In this document: positions 30,831-38,821 of the stretch, in pieces | Numbering within the stretch: the stretch's first letter is position 1 | How the letters are laid out: each line of letters opens with the position of its first letter | Source of the DNA: an uncultured Asticcacaulis sp. | GTDB taxonomy: Bacteria; Pseudomonadota; Alphaproteobacteria; Caulobacterales; Caulobacteraceae | Reading direction: 5' to 3' | Length of the DNA stretch: 41,538 bases | NCBI GenBank assembly: GCA_936940865.1 | Contig: CAKZJB010000128.1 | Location: forward strand, 1 to 41,538 | Translations under genes and position numbers: made by a program | The notes under the pieces: generated by a model | Database searches by the model: none | Seen by the model: only the letters and a program-made list of their open reading frames with translations | Told to the model about the DNA's origin: nothing

Positions 30831-31973
30831 ATGTCCCGTCCGTCGCCGCGTCGAAACGCCATCCCGTCTTCCCCCGAGGCCGCTCCAGCACGAATCGCCG
30901 TCGCACGGCCATACATGCCGGCGACATCAGCGATCCTTCCCTATCTGGAAAGCATCGAGCAGTCGGGCTGGTATTCCAACTTCGGGCCGGTCAACCAGGC
31001 GCTGGAGGCGCGGCTGGCAACGCGATTCGCCGATGGGACGCGCGTTGTCACCGTCGCCAATGCCACGCTTGGCCTTACGGCCTGCCTCAGGGCACTCGAC
31101 CTGCCGCCCGGCAGCCTTTGCGCCGTGCCGTCGTGGACCTTCGTCGCCACGGCGCATGCCGTGACGCAGGCGGGGCTTACACCCTGGTTCGTCGACGTCC
31201 GTGAAGACAGCTGGATGCTCGATCCCGAGACCTTCGCGGCGCAGTTGAAGCATGCTCCCGGGCCGGTCGGCGCCGTCATTCCTATCTGCGCCTTCGGCCA
31301 GCGCCTCGACCTCGACGCCTGGACGACCTACGACCGCAACAGCCCGATCCGCGTCGTCATCGATGCTGCTGCCGCCTACGACACCGCGACCAGCGCCGAC
31401 ATTCCCGTCGTCGTCAGCCTGCACGCCACCAAGGCCCTCGGTGCCGGCGAAGGCGGATTCGTGGCGTGCCGAAACCGCGATTTCATCGATCGCGTCCGCT
31501 CGATCACGGCCTTCGGCTTCCATGGCACACGCGAATCGCTATGCCTGGGGACCAATGCCAAGATCAGCGAATATACCGCTGCCGTGGCAATGGCTGCCAT
31601 GGACACCTGGACGACGACGCGCCAGACCTATCAGCGCGTGGCCCAGCGCCTGCGGATCCTTTTGATGAACGCCCCCGTGACCTTCCAGGACGGCTGGGGT
31701 CTCGACTGGATCACCAGCGTGTGCGTCGCCCACGTCGGTGACGGCCGCAGCGCCGAAATCGCGGAGGCGCTGTCGTCGCAAGGGATCGACACGCGCATGT
31801 GGTGGGGGCTGGGCTGCCATACTTCGCGCGCCTTCGCCGACTTCCCGCGCGCGCCGCTGCCCGTCACGGAAAAGCTGGCCGCTTCGACGCTCGGCCTGCC
31901 CTATTTCGCCGCCATGCAAGACGAAGATATAATCCGGCTCGCCACCGCTCTCGGCGCCGCCCTCAGAAGCTGA
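30831..31973 (+). CDS. DegT/DnrJ/EryC1/StrS family PLP-dependent sugar aminotransferase
   Basis: A 380-residue fold-type I PLP enzyme of the sugar aminotransferase family. Key features: YSNFGPVNQALEARLA near 49, the cofactor region VANATLGLTACLRALDL, VPSWTFVATAHAV, the PLP-contacting aspartate D178 in VVIDAAAAYD, and the Schiff-base lysine K201 in SLHATKALGAGEGG. It would transfer an amino group to a keto sugar nucleotide. The start at 30831 has AGGGGT upstream. A 65-bp gap separates it from the acetyltransferase gene. The stop is 2 nt before the next start. Confidence 0.88.
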   Translation: MSRPSPRRNAIPSSPEAAPARIAVARPYMPATSAILPYLESIEQSGWYSNFGPVNQALEARLATRFADGTRVVTVANATLGLTACLRALDLPPGSLCAVPSWTFVATAHAVTQAGLTPWFVDVREDSWMLDPETFAAQLKHAPGPVGAVIPICAFGQRLDLDAWTTYDRNSPIRVVIDAAAAYDTATSADIPVVVSLHATKALGAGEGGFVACRNRDFIDRVRSITAFGFHGTRESLCLGTNAKISEYTAAVAMAAMDTWTTTRQTYQRVAQRLRILLMNAPVTFQDGWGLDWITSVCVAHVGDGRSAEIAEALSSQGIDTRMWWGLGCHTSRAFADFPRAPLPVTEKLAASTLGLPYFAAMQDEDIIRLATALGAALRS

Positions 31974-31975
31974 CC

Positions 31976-33046
31976 ATGGAAACCGTTCTTGTCTTTCCCT
32001 GCGGCCTGCCCGACTCGGTCGCCTATGCCGCCGAAGCGCGCTCGGCCGGAAAGCGCGTCGTCGGCGCGTCGTCGCTGCGCTTCGATCCGGCTGCCGTCCA
32101 TTATGACGACTGGCACTACCTGCCCTATGTCCACGAGGCGGACTTCCGGGAGCAGTTGATGCGAACCCTGGAAACGACCGGCGCGCGCGCGGTGTTCACG
32201 CCGCACGATGTCGTGTCGACGGTGCTCAGCGAAGCCCTGCCCGACCTGCCCGGAATACGCCTGCTCAATATGTCGCCGGTGGCGGCCAAGATGCGCGAAT
32301 ACGAAGCCCTGCACCAGCGCGCCGCCCGTATCGCGAATGCCGAAGACTGGTTCATGGAGCCCTTGCGTCCGCGGCTATCGGGCGCGAAGCTGGCCGGCAC
32401 CCTGCGTCTGGTCGACACCATCGGTGGCATGACTGACCATGACAAGATCGCGGCGCTGATCGAAGTCTTCCGCTGCGCGCCGCAAGGCGACATCGTCGAA
32501 ATCGGTTCATGGTGGGGACGGTCCGCTGCGCTGATGCTGCAGTTGTCAAAGCACTACGACATCGGCAACGTCCTGTGCATCGACCCGTGGACCTCGGACC
32601 GCGCCACGATCGACCAGGGTGTCGACGCCCTGGACAGGTCAAGCGCCCGGGTCGATTGGGATGACGCCTGCGCCATCTTCCAGTGCAACCTGGCGCCGTT
32701 GGCCGACGGCAGGCTCAACGTTTACCGCGGCATCTCCGCGGACGCCGCAAAGCATTATCGCCCGGGCGCGGTCATTCGTTCGGAAACCTTCGGCGAAACC
32801 CGTTACAGCGGGCAAATCGCCGTACTGCATATCGACGGAAACCATGCCTTCGAACACGCGGAGACCGACGCCCGCCTGTGGACGCCGCTCATGGCGCCCG
32901 GCGGCATCGTGATCTTCGACGACTATGTCTGGGCCTTCGGCGACGGCCCAAAACGCGTCGGCGACGCCTATATCGCGGCCAATGCCGACCGCATCGCCTT
33001 CAGCTTCGTCATGGGGACGGCGCTGTTCGTCAAGCTTGCACCATGA
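31976..33046 (+). CDS. Fusion: pre-ATP-grasp-like domain plus class I SAM methyltransferase
   Basis: A 356-residue protein of two parts. Residues 1-~110 (ETVLVFPCGLPDSVAYAAEA, YLPYVHEADFREQL, ARAVFTPHDVVSTVLSE) look like the Rossmann-like N-terminal domain that precedes ATP-grasp enzymes, but no ATP-grasp catalytic domain follows. Residues ~150-356 form a class I methyltransferase-like domain: GDIVEIGSWWGRSAALML (171-188) as the SAM-binding motif I, LCIDPWTSD as motif II, IAVLHIDGNHAFEH, and APGGIVIFDDYVW. This is the group related to cephalosporin hydroxylase and Methyltransf_24. The start at 31976 is 2 nt after the upstream stop. The next gene overlaps by ATGA. Confidence 0.75.
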   Translation: METVLVFPCGLPDSVAYAAEARSAGKRVVGASSLRFDPAAVHYDDWHYLPYVHEADFREQLMRTLETTGARAVFTPHDVVSTVLSEALPDLPGIRLLNMSPVAAKMREYEALHQRAARIANAEDWFMEPLRPRLSGAKLAGTLRLVDTIGGMTDHDKIAALIEVFRCAPQGDIVEIGSWWGRSAALMLQLSKHYDIGNVLCIDPWTSDRATIDQGVDALDRSSARVDWDDACAIFQCNLAPLADGRLNVYRGISADAAKHYRPGAVIRSETFGETRYSGQIAVLHIDGNHAFEHAETDARLWTPLMAPGGIVIFDDYVWAFGDGPKRVGDAYIAANADRIAFSFVMGTALFVKLAP

Positions 33047-33822
33047 ACGCCATCGACGATGCCCTCTACCTGATCCGCACGCGCGGCTGGGCGCATTTTC
33101 CGGCGGCGCTTGCCGCCGGCCGGGTCGCCAAGCTGATCGCCGATTCGGAATCGGTCTATGCCGAACGGCGCAAGATCCAGATCAAAAACGGCGTTTCCGG
33201 AAACATGGAAGGGTCAGCCCACCATGTCCTCGGCCACGGCGACGCGCTCGACGGCTTTATCGACCCGCCGCCCCTTTACGATGTCATCGAGGCGCATTTC
33301 GGCGGCAAGGTGATCCTGCTCAACTTCGGCGCCACGCTGAATCCACCCGGCGGAAAGACCTATACGCAAAAGGCGCACCGCGATGTGCGCGCCTTCACGC
33401 CCGGCTATCCGATATCGCTCAACATGCTGGTCATGCTCGACGACTTCACGCCAGAGAACGGCGCGACCCTGGTGCTGGCGGGCTCGCAGCACGTCCAGCC
33501 GATGCCCCCGCCCGAGCTTTTCGCCCAGTACGCCCAGCAGATCACCGGCAAGGCCGGCGATATCGTCCTGTTCGACAGCCTGCTGGTCCATTCGGCCGCA
33601 CCCAATCTTTCCGACGCGCCGCGCCGGGCCCTGACCCTGTGTTTCGGCCGTCCTTTCGTCAAACCCCAGATGGACTGGCGGCGCTTCATCGCGCCCGGCC
33701 GGTTGGAAGCCTTCGGCGAGGCCGGCCGCCAGCTCCTGGGCCTCAATGCCCGCGTCGCTGAAAATCTCGAAGAATACTACCAGCCCCAACCCAACTGGAC
33801 CTTCAAGGCCGACCAGATATGA
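33043..33822 (+). CDS. Second phytanoyl-CoA dioxygenase family protein
   Basis: A 259-residue Fe(II)/2-oxoglutarate oxygenase, only distantly like the first one in this cluster. The triad is H112-x-D114 in KAHRDVRAF and H183 in LLVHSAAPN, with R194/R195 (SDAPRRALTLCFGRP) for 2-oxoglutarate. The double-stranded helix core includes LNMLVMLDDFTPENGATLVLAGS, a highly typical PhyH segment. It begins inside the preceding gene's ATGA and ends inside the next gene's ATGA. Substrate is unknown; sugar or amino-sugar hydroxylation fits the neighbourhood. Confidence 0.86.
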   Translation: MNAIDDALYLIRTRGWAHFPAALAAGRVAKLIADSESVYAERRKIQIKNGVSGNMEGSAHHVLGHGDALDGFIDPPPLYDVIEAHFGGKVILLNFGATLNPPGGKTYTQKAHRDVRAFTPGYPISLNMLVMLDDFTPENGATLVLAGSQHVQPMPPPELFAQYAQQITGKAGDIVLFDSLLVHSAAPNLSDAPRRALTLCFGRPFVKPQMDWRRFIAPGRLEAFGEAGRQLLGLNARVAENLEEYYQPQPNWTFKADQI

Positions 33823-34595
33823 CCGAGACCGTCACGCTCGACACGCCCGCCGCCATTGCTGGCGAACGCGATCGCCTGAAAGCCGCCGTGGCCAGCTACG
33901 GCGACGGCGCGGCGCCGTTCGACATGGCCATGCGCCGTTTCATGATGCGCACCTTCCTGCCCTTCATGACAGGAACGAAATGCCTGCAGGTGGGGTGTGC
34001 GCACGGCGACCAGACGACCCTGCTGCTCGAACGTTACGACGACATCTGCGTGCTGGAACCCGAGGCCGAGTTCATCGACCATACGCGGGCGCGCCTGGGC
34101 GACCGGGTGCGCTTCGTCGAAGGCTTCGTCGAAACCTATCGCCCGACCGAACGCTACGACTGCATCCTGTTCTCGCATGTTCTGGAGCACGTCACCGATC
34201 CCGTCGTGGCGCTTAAGGCGCTCGGCGACCTTCTGGCGCCAGGCGGCAAGCTTTTGATCGCCGTGCCCAATGCCGAGGCGCCGTCGCGCCGCATCGCCGT
34301 GAAGATGGGCGTGCTCGACCACCTCGAGGCGCTCAGCCAGGCCGATATCGGCGCCGGCCATCGCCGCGTCTACCGCATGGATACGCTGGAACGCGACACG
34401 CGCCATGCCGGCCTGACGATCGAAAAGACCGGCGGAATCTTCTACAAACCGCTGGCCAACTTCCAGCTCGACGCCCTGATCGGCGGTCCGTTGATCGGAG
34501 ACGCCTTCCTCGAAGGCTGCTACCAGCTCGGCCTGGAGCGCCCCACCGAGTGCGCCAGCCTCTATATCGTCGCCACGCGCGGAGACGCCGCATGA
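33819..34595 (+). CDS. Class I SAM-dependent methyltransferase
   Basis: A 258-residue methyltransferase. Motif I is CLQVGCAHGDQTTLLLE (~56-72), motif II CVLEPEAEF, motif post-I RFVEGFVETYRP, and YDCILFSHVLEHVTDPVVAL with LLAPGGKLLIAVPN are typical of the Methyltransf_11/23 family of small-molecule O- or N-methyltransferases. It overlaps both neighbours by 4 nt (ATGA), placing it firmly in the cluster and suggesting that it methylates the sugar made or modified there. Confidence 0.88.
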   Translation: MTETVTLDTPAAIAGERDRLKAAVASYGDGAAPFDMAMRRFMMRTFLPFMTGTKCLQVGCAHGDQTTLLLERYDDICVLEPEAEFIDHTRARLGDRVRFVEGFVETYRPTERYDCILFSHVLEHVTDPVVALKALGDLLAPGGKLLIAVPNAEAPSRRIAVKMGVLDHLEALSQADIGAGHRRVYRMDTLERDTRHAGLTIEKTGGIFYKPLANFQLDALIGGPLIGDAFLEGCYQLGLERPTECASLYIVATRGDAA

Positions 34596-35158
34596 ACATC
34601 CACGGCCACCGCGTCATCCTTCGCGCCATCGAGGAAGGCGACCTGCCGCAACTGCACGCCTGGGCCAACGATCCCGAACTGTGGCAACATCTCGGCGGCT
34701 GGCGGTTCGCCTCGAACCTCGAATCGACGAAAACCTGGTTCAAGGGCCTGGGCCAGGATCCGAACAACCATCGCTATGCCATCGTGTCGAAGGACGAAGG
34801 CGCGCTGATCGGCACGGCCAATATCGTCAATATCGACATGAAGAACGGCAATGCCTTCCACGGCATGATGCTGGGCACGCAAGCGACGCGCGGCAAGGGC
34901 TATGCCCGCGACGCCGTCATGGCGACCATGCGCTACGCCTTCGACGAACTGCGGCTCAACCGGCTCGACGGCGATATCATCGAGTACAATATCGCCTCCT
35001 ATAAGCTCTATGTCGGCAAGTGCGGCTGGAAGGAAGAGGGCCGCCAGCGCAAGTGGCACTTCCGCCAGGGCCGCCACTGGGACCGCATCATCGTCGGCGT
35101 CACGCACGACGACTACCGCGAACTGCTGGCCGAAAACGACTATTGGGCGGCGCCGTGA
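34592..35158 (+). CDS. GNAT acetyltransferase (RimJ/RimL-PseH type)
   Basis: A 188-residue acetyltransferase with VILRAIEEGDLPQLHAWAND at the N terminus, ALIGTANIVNIDMKNGNAF, the acetyl-CoA binding ATRGKGYARDAVMATMRY, and the C-terminal RLDGDIIEYNIASYKLY. This belongs to the same broad group as the PseH-like gene at 30.2 kb but differs clearly in sequence, so the cluster may acetylate two positions. It starts in an ATGA with the methyltransferase gene and ends in a GTGA with the next. Confidence 0.85.
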   Translation: MNIHGHRVILRAIEEGDLPQLHAWANDPELWQHLGGWRFASNLESTKTWFKGLGQDPNNHRYAIVSKDEGALIGTANIVNIDMKNGNAFHGMMLGTQATRGKGYARDAVMATMRYAFDELRLNRLDGDIIEYNIASYKLYVGKCGWKEEGRQRKWHFRQGRHWDRIIVGVTHDDYRELLAENDYWAAP

Positions 35159-36009
35159 CACGGCACACCTATGCCCGCGACGACTATGTGGCGGCGCTGG
35201 GGACGGCCATCACCGCGCTGTCGTGGTCGACGGCCGTGGTCGGCCGCGAAATCGCCGACGGCGGCGGACACGATGCCATCGGATCCTATCCCATGGCCAT
35301 CATCAGGGGCGATGTTTCCGAAGGCCTGGAAGAGTTGCGCGCCCACGGCCTGGTGTCGGTGGTCGTCGTGCCCGACCCTCTGGCCCACCATATCGACGCC
35401 TTTCGCGAGCATTTCGACCGGGTCACGGCCTTCAAGACGCACCTTTTGATCGACGGGCCCTTCGAGCCGTCGGCACATCACCGCGAACGCATCCGCCGCG
35501 GCCATCGCCGCTGCCGTATCGAGCAGGGCAAATTGGCGCGGTGGCTGCCTGACTGGTGCACGCTCTATGCCGGCCTGGTCGAAAGCCGCGGCGTCACCGG
35601 CATGGCGGCCTTCAGCAAAGGATATTTCGACGTTCTGGCGAAGTACGACGATATCACGGCCTTTGCCGCCTTCGTCGGTGAGGACATGGCGGGCATGACG
35701 CTTTGGTTCGCCAATGACGGCATCGTCTACAACCACCTGACGGCGTGCAACGAAGCGGGCTACAGGAACGGCGCGGCGTTTGCGCTCTATGACGCCGCCA
35801 TCACGCATTTCGGCGACCAGGGTGTGATCAATCTCGGCGGCGGGCCGGGCGCCTTCGGGGCGGAAGACAGCGGACTTTTCCAGTTCAAGCAGGGTTTTGC
35901 CAACAGCAAGACCGCCGCCCATGTTTGCGGCGCTGTGCTCGACCGCGAAGCCTACGACCGGCTGGCGGCGGACAAGCCCAAGGCCTTCTTCCCGGCCTAT
36001 CGCGGGTAA
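35155..36009 (+). CDS. GNAT-fold (FemAB-like) acetyltransferase-like protein
   Basis: A 284-residue protein with the start GTG at 35155 in a GTGA overlap with the previous gene. The pattern ITALSWSTAVVGREIAD, LSV-type hydrophobic strands, FSKGYFDVLAKYDDITAFAAFVGED, WFANDGIVYNHLTACNEAGY, and VINLGGGPGAFGAEDSGLFQFKQGFA in pieces resembles the GNAT/FemAB-like acetyltransferase_6 fold used in sugar, lipid or peptide modification. Catalytic residues cannot be assigned. Convergent with the minus-strand DegT-like gene, whose stop overlaps its 3' end by 13 nt. Placed in this cluster by overlap. Confidence 0.65.
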   Translation: MTRHTYARDDYVAALGTAITALSWSTAVVGREIADGGGHDAIGSYPMAIIRGDVSEGLEELRAHGLVSVVVVPDPLAHHIDAFREHFDRVTAFKTHLLIDGPFEPSAHHRERIRRGHRRCRIEQGKLARWLPDWCTLYAGLVESRGVTGMAAFSKGYFDVLAKYDDITAFAAFVGEDMAGMTLWFANDGIVYNHLTACNEAGYRNGAAFALYDAAITHFGDQGVINLGGGPGAFGAEDSGLFQFKQGFANSKTAAHVCGAVLDREAYDRLAADKPKAFFPAYRG

Positions 36010-36986
36010 TATTTGCGAAGGGTCGCGACGATCCTTTCCATATCGCCGGAATCATAACGCCCGTCGAGCGGCAGCGACAGGCACTTGCGGCTGAGCGCAT
36101 GTTCGGCCGCAAAGCCTTGTGGCGACGGCAATTCCGCCCAGTGGCGGGCGCACCAGACGCGATGTTCGGCCATATGGGCGGAAAGCGCCGCCGCATCGTT
36201 CACGACGACCGGGAAGGCGAGCGGGGCGAAATCGGCCACCGCCGGCGGCCAAAGGGCAATGTCCGGGAGCGCCGCGGCCAGTACGGTCCAGTTGTTCTTG
36301 CGCGCAGCGATTTCCCGGGCCGGGTCGATCGATTTTAGAGTGTCGACCGTTCGCATCGAGACAGGCAACGGCCTGGCGTCGAAGGCCGCCTCGCGCGTCC
36401 GGAAGGCGTCAAACCACGGACTGGGATCAAGACCGTCAGGATCGGCGGCGCGCAGGTCGTTGGGTATGAATACATCCGGATTGTCGCTACCTGCCGGCTC
36501 GGGCAGATCGTCCCCGACCAGGATGCCGCCGTCGCCGACACCCCACAGCTTGCGCGGGCTATGCAGGATCACTTCGCCGAAAGGAGCCGCATCCGGCGCC
36601 ATGGCCTGGGCGCGGTCCTCGATCCACAGGACATTGCGATTTTGTGCCGCCTGACGCATGGCTTGCGCCGGGCTGCGGCCGAAATAATCGATGACCACCA
36701 CGGCGTCGCCCGGACGGACCCCTTCGAAGACATCCGGCGCGGCATCCATCCGGTCACCGGTGGAATACCAGGCGATGTCGCAACCGCCCGCACCGTCAGC
36801 CAGGTTGGCGCAGACATAGGCCGGCAGCCATAGGCGCCGGATACCGCGATGGCGCAAAAGCGCCGCCAGCGCCGCCCGCCCCGTGCGAAAGCCGCGCCAG
36901 TTCCGGCCACCCGTCATTTCTGAAAATACAGAATGAGCAGGCGCGGCCGGGGGCGGCGCCGGCAGGACGCTGCCTATGCCCTTCAC
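35997..36986 (-). CDS. Short DegT-like PLP protein
   Basis: A 329-residue divergent member of the DegT/PLP-aminotransferase fold. The Schiff-base lysine candidate is K146 in VILHSPRKLWGVGDGGILV, and the PLP-pyridine aspartate candidate is D124 in WIEDRAQAMAPD. The N terminus is shortened (GRNWRGFRTGRAALAALLRHRG) compared with the ~380 residues usual in the family. The start is GTG at 36986, overlapping the stop of the glycosyltransferase gene (GTGA); a long in-frame extension to 37514 lies inside that gene and is rejected. It could be an aminotransferase, a dehydratase or a partner subunit. Confidence 0.72.
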   Translation of the reverse strand: MKGIGSVLPAPPPAAPAHSVFSEMTGGRNWRGFRTGRAALAALLRHRGIRRLWLPAYVCANLADGAGGCDIAWYSTGDRMDAAPDVFEGVRPGDAVVVIDYFGRSPAQAMRQAAQNRNVLWIEDRAQAMAPDAAPFGEVILHSPRKLWGVGDGGILVGDDLPEPAGSDNPDVFIPNDLRAADPDGLDPSPWFDAFRTREAAFDARPLPVSMRTVDTLKSIDPAREIAARKNNWTVLAAALPDIALWPPAVADFAPLAFPVVVNDAAALSAHMAEHRVWCARHWAELPSPQGFAAEHALSRKCLSLPLDGRYDSGDMERIVATLRKYYPR

Positions 36987-38686
36987 GCGACCTTCGCGGC
37001 GGCGGCGCGGCCGGCCAGGTCGAGAAGGACGGCTTCGAAATGGCGCGTAAAGCCCTCTTCGTCGCGAATTGGCGAAGCCTCGAAGGCCGGCCGAATGCCG
37101 GCGCGGACCTCGTTCAGGCGCGAAATATCCTTGCCCAGGGCCACGGCCTTTTCGACATAGTCGTCCCAAGATGAGGCGACCAGTTCCGGCACACCGAGAT
37201 AATCTATGGCCTGCAGGCCGATGCGGGCATAGAAGTTGTCGCCCGCCAGCGTCAGGACGGGCACGCCATTGGCCAGGGCGTCGCAGGTCGTGGTGCCGCC
37301 GGGACAAGGCGACGGATCGAGCGCCAGGTCGATGCGCGTAAACGACTGGGCGTATTCGGCGCCAAGCGAAAACCCTTCGAAGACGATGCGTTCGGGATCG
37401 ACGCCATGGGCTTCGAAGCGCGCCCGGAAGGTGCGCTGCACGACGGGGTCGGTGAAATAGGAATATTTGAGCAGCAGGACGCTGTTTTCGCAGCGTTCCA
37501 GGATACGCGCCCACGCCTTTACGGTCTCGGCGCCGAACTTGGCCGGGTGGTTGAACGAGGCGAAGGTGACGACGCCGCTTTCCAGGCCAGGCGTGGCCAC
37601 CGGCGCGGACGGCGCCATCGATGGGCGATAGGGAATGGTGACCGCCCCCATGGAGAAGACGGTTTCGGTGAACAGGGCGTCGGTGCCGGGCGCCGCCATC
37701 GAATCGGAGTGCAGGACATAGTCCATGGTCGGAAGGCCGGTGGTCTGGACGAAGTTGATCCAGGCAATCTGCACCGGCGCCGCGCGGCGCGCAAAAACAC
37801 CCAGCCGGCTGCCGGCCGTATGGCCCCAGGTGTCGATCAGGATATCGACGCTATCCTTGCGGATCAGCTCGGTCAGTTGCTCGTCATCCATGCCGCCGGT
37901 GGCGACCATGCGGTCGCATGTCGCGCCCTGTTCATCAGCAGGATTGTGGACGTAGAGGATGACTTCCACGGATTTTGAATCGTGGGCGTCCAGCACCGGC
38001 GTCAGGAACTGGCGCAACTGCGTCTTCATGATGCCAGGTGCGACATACCCGATACGCAAACGCCTGCCGTTCAACGGACGCCGCGGCAGCTGCGGTTCCG
38101 CGAAGCGGCCGAAGCGGGCCGCCCAGGCCTTGGCTTCGCGCGCGTACAGTTCGAAGCCGCGAGGCATGAAGAAGCAGGCATAAAGATAGAACTGCATGAC
38201 GCCCATGTGGGCGTGGACCGACGCCGCTTCGCGGAAGACGGTAAAGGCCTTGTCCATCCGGCCCTGGTGCTGGAAGGAGAGGCCGTGATGGACCAGGAAC
38301 TGCGGATCGAGCACGCCCTGGCTGATAGCCTGCATACCGAAGATCGAGGCCACGGCCGGCAACTTGTTGCCGTAGGCGACCTGGCTGATCTGGGCGTTGT
38401 AGGCGGGCTCCTTCAGGAAGCGGTTGACGTCGATCTGAAGGGTATCGAACAGGTCGTAGACCTGGGCCCGGTTGGCGATATCGAAGGCGGCCGCGGCGCC
38501 GGCCTCATCCTCCGCCGCGATATGGGCGCTGGCCTTCCAGTACCAGGCTTCGGACGACTGAGGCAGATCCTCGACCAGCCGGCCGGCAAACGCCAGCGCA
38601 TCGGCCGGACGCTTCTCCTTCAGGGCGGCCCTGAGACCGGCGAGGTTCGACGATACGCGCTCGAGCAGGGCAGGATCGGCTGTCAT
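36983..38686 (-). CDS. TPR-linked SPINDLY/OGT-type glycosyltransferase (GT41-like)
   Basis: A 567-residue protein. Residues ~1-180 are TPR-like helices (LAGLRAALKEKRPADALAFAG, FQHQGRMDKAFTVFREAAS). The C-terminal half is a GT-B fold of the SPINDLY/O-GlcNAc-transferase type: RRLRIGYVAPGIMKTQLRQF, VDILIDTWGHTAGSRLG, RAAPVQIAWINFVQTTGL, FASFNHPAKFG and the donor loop SPCPGGTTTCDAL. In Caulobacter a related TPR-GT (FlmG) glycosylates flagellins with pseudaminic acid, so a protein O-glycosylation role fits. The start at 38686 is chosen over ATG at 38722 and 38761 without a clear ribosome site, so it is uncertain. Divergent from the helicase gene. Confidence 0.87.
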   Translation of the reverse strand: MTADPALLERVSSNLAGLRAALKEKRPADALAFAGRLVEDLPQSSEAWYWKASAHIAAEDEAGAAAAFDIANRAQVYDLFDTLQIDVNRFLKEPAYNAQISQVAYGNKLPAVASIFGMQAISQGVLDPQFLVHHGLSFQHQGRMDKAFTVFREAASVHAHMGVMQFYLYACFFMPRGFELYAREAKAWAARFGRFAEPQLPRRPLNGRRLRIGYVAPGIMKTQLRQFLTPVLDAHDSKSVEVILYVHNPADEQGATCDRMVATGGMDDEQLTELIRKDSVDILIDTWGHTAGSRLGVFARRAAPVQIAWINFVQTTGLPTMDYVLHSDSMAAPGTDALFTETVFSMGAVTIPYRPSMAPSAPVATPGLESGVVTFASFNHPAKFGAETVKAWARILERCENSVLLLKYSYFTDPVVQRTFRARFEAHGVDPERIVFEGFSLGAEYAQSFTRIDLALDPSPCPGGTTTCDALANGVPVLTLAGDNFYARIGLQAIDYLGVPELVASSWDDYVEKAVALGKDISRLNEVRAGIRPAFEASPIRDEEGFTRHFEAVLLDLAGRAAAAKVA

Positions 38687-38782
38687 GGCCCGTGTCCATA
38701 TGTGATGTCGGATTCGAAACATATGTTTCAAAGCGTTAACGAAGCGTATTCCAGCCGCCACGCGGACTGTACAAACCGGGTG

Positions 38783-38795
38783 CGCTAAATTAGCG
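38783..38795. promoter_or_regulatory. 13-bp palindrome in the divergent glycosyltransferase/helicase promoter region
   Basis: CGCTAA-A-TTAGCG is perfectly symmetrical and lies 27-39 bp before the helicase start and ~100 bp from the glycosyltransferase start. It could be an operator for either gene. Confidence 0.35.
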
Positions 38796-38821
38796 TGACA
38801 CGCGAAAGACGAGGAATTTTC

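Noticed and set aside
36987-37514. A 176-residue N-terminal extension of the short DegT-like gene
   Set aside because: It lies wholly inside the glycosyltransferase gene in another frame and is arginine/proline-rich; the GTG in the GTGA overlap is the better start.
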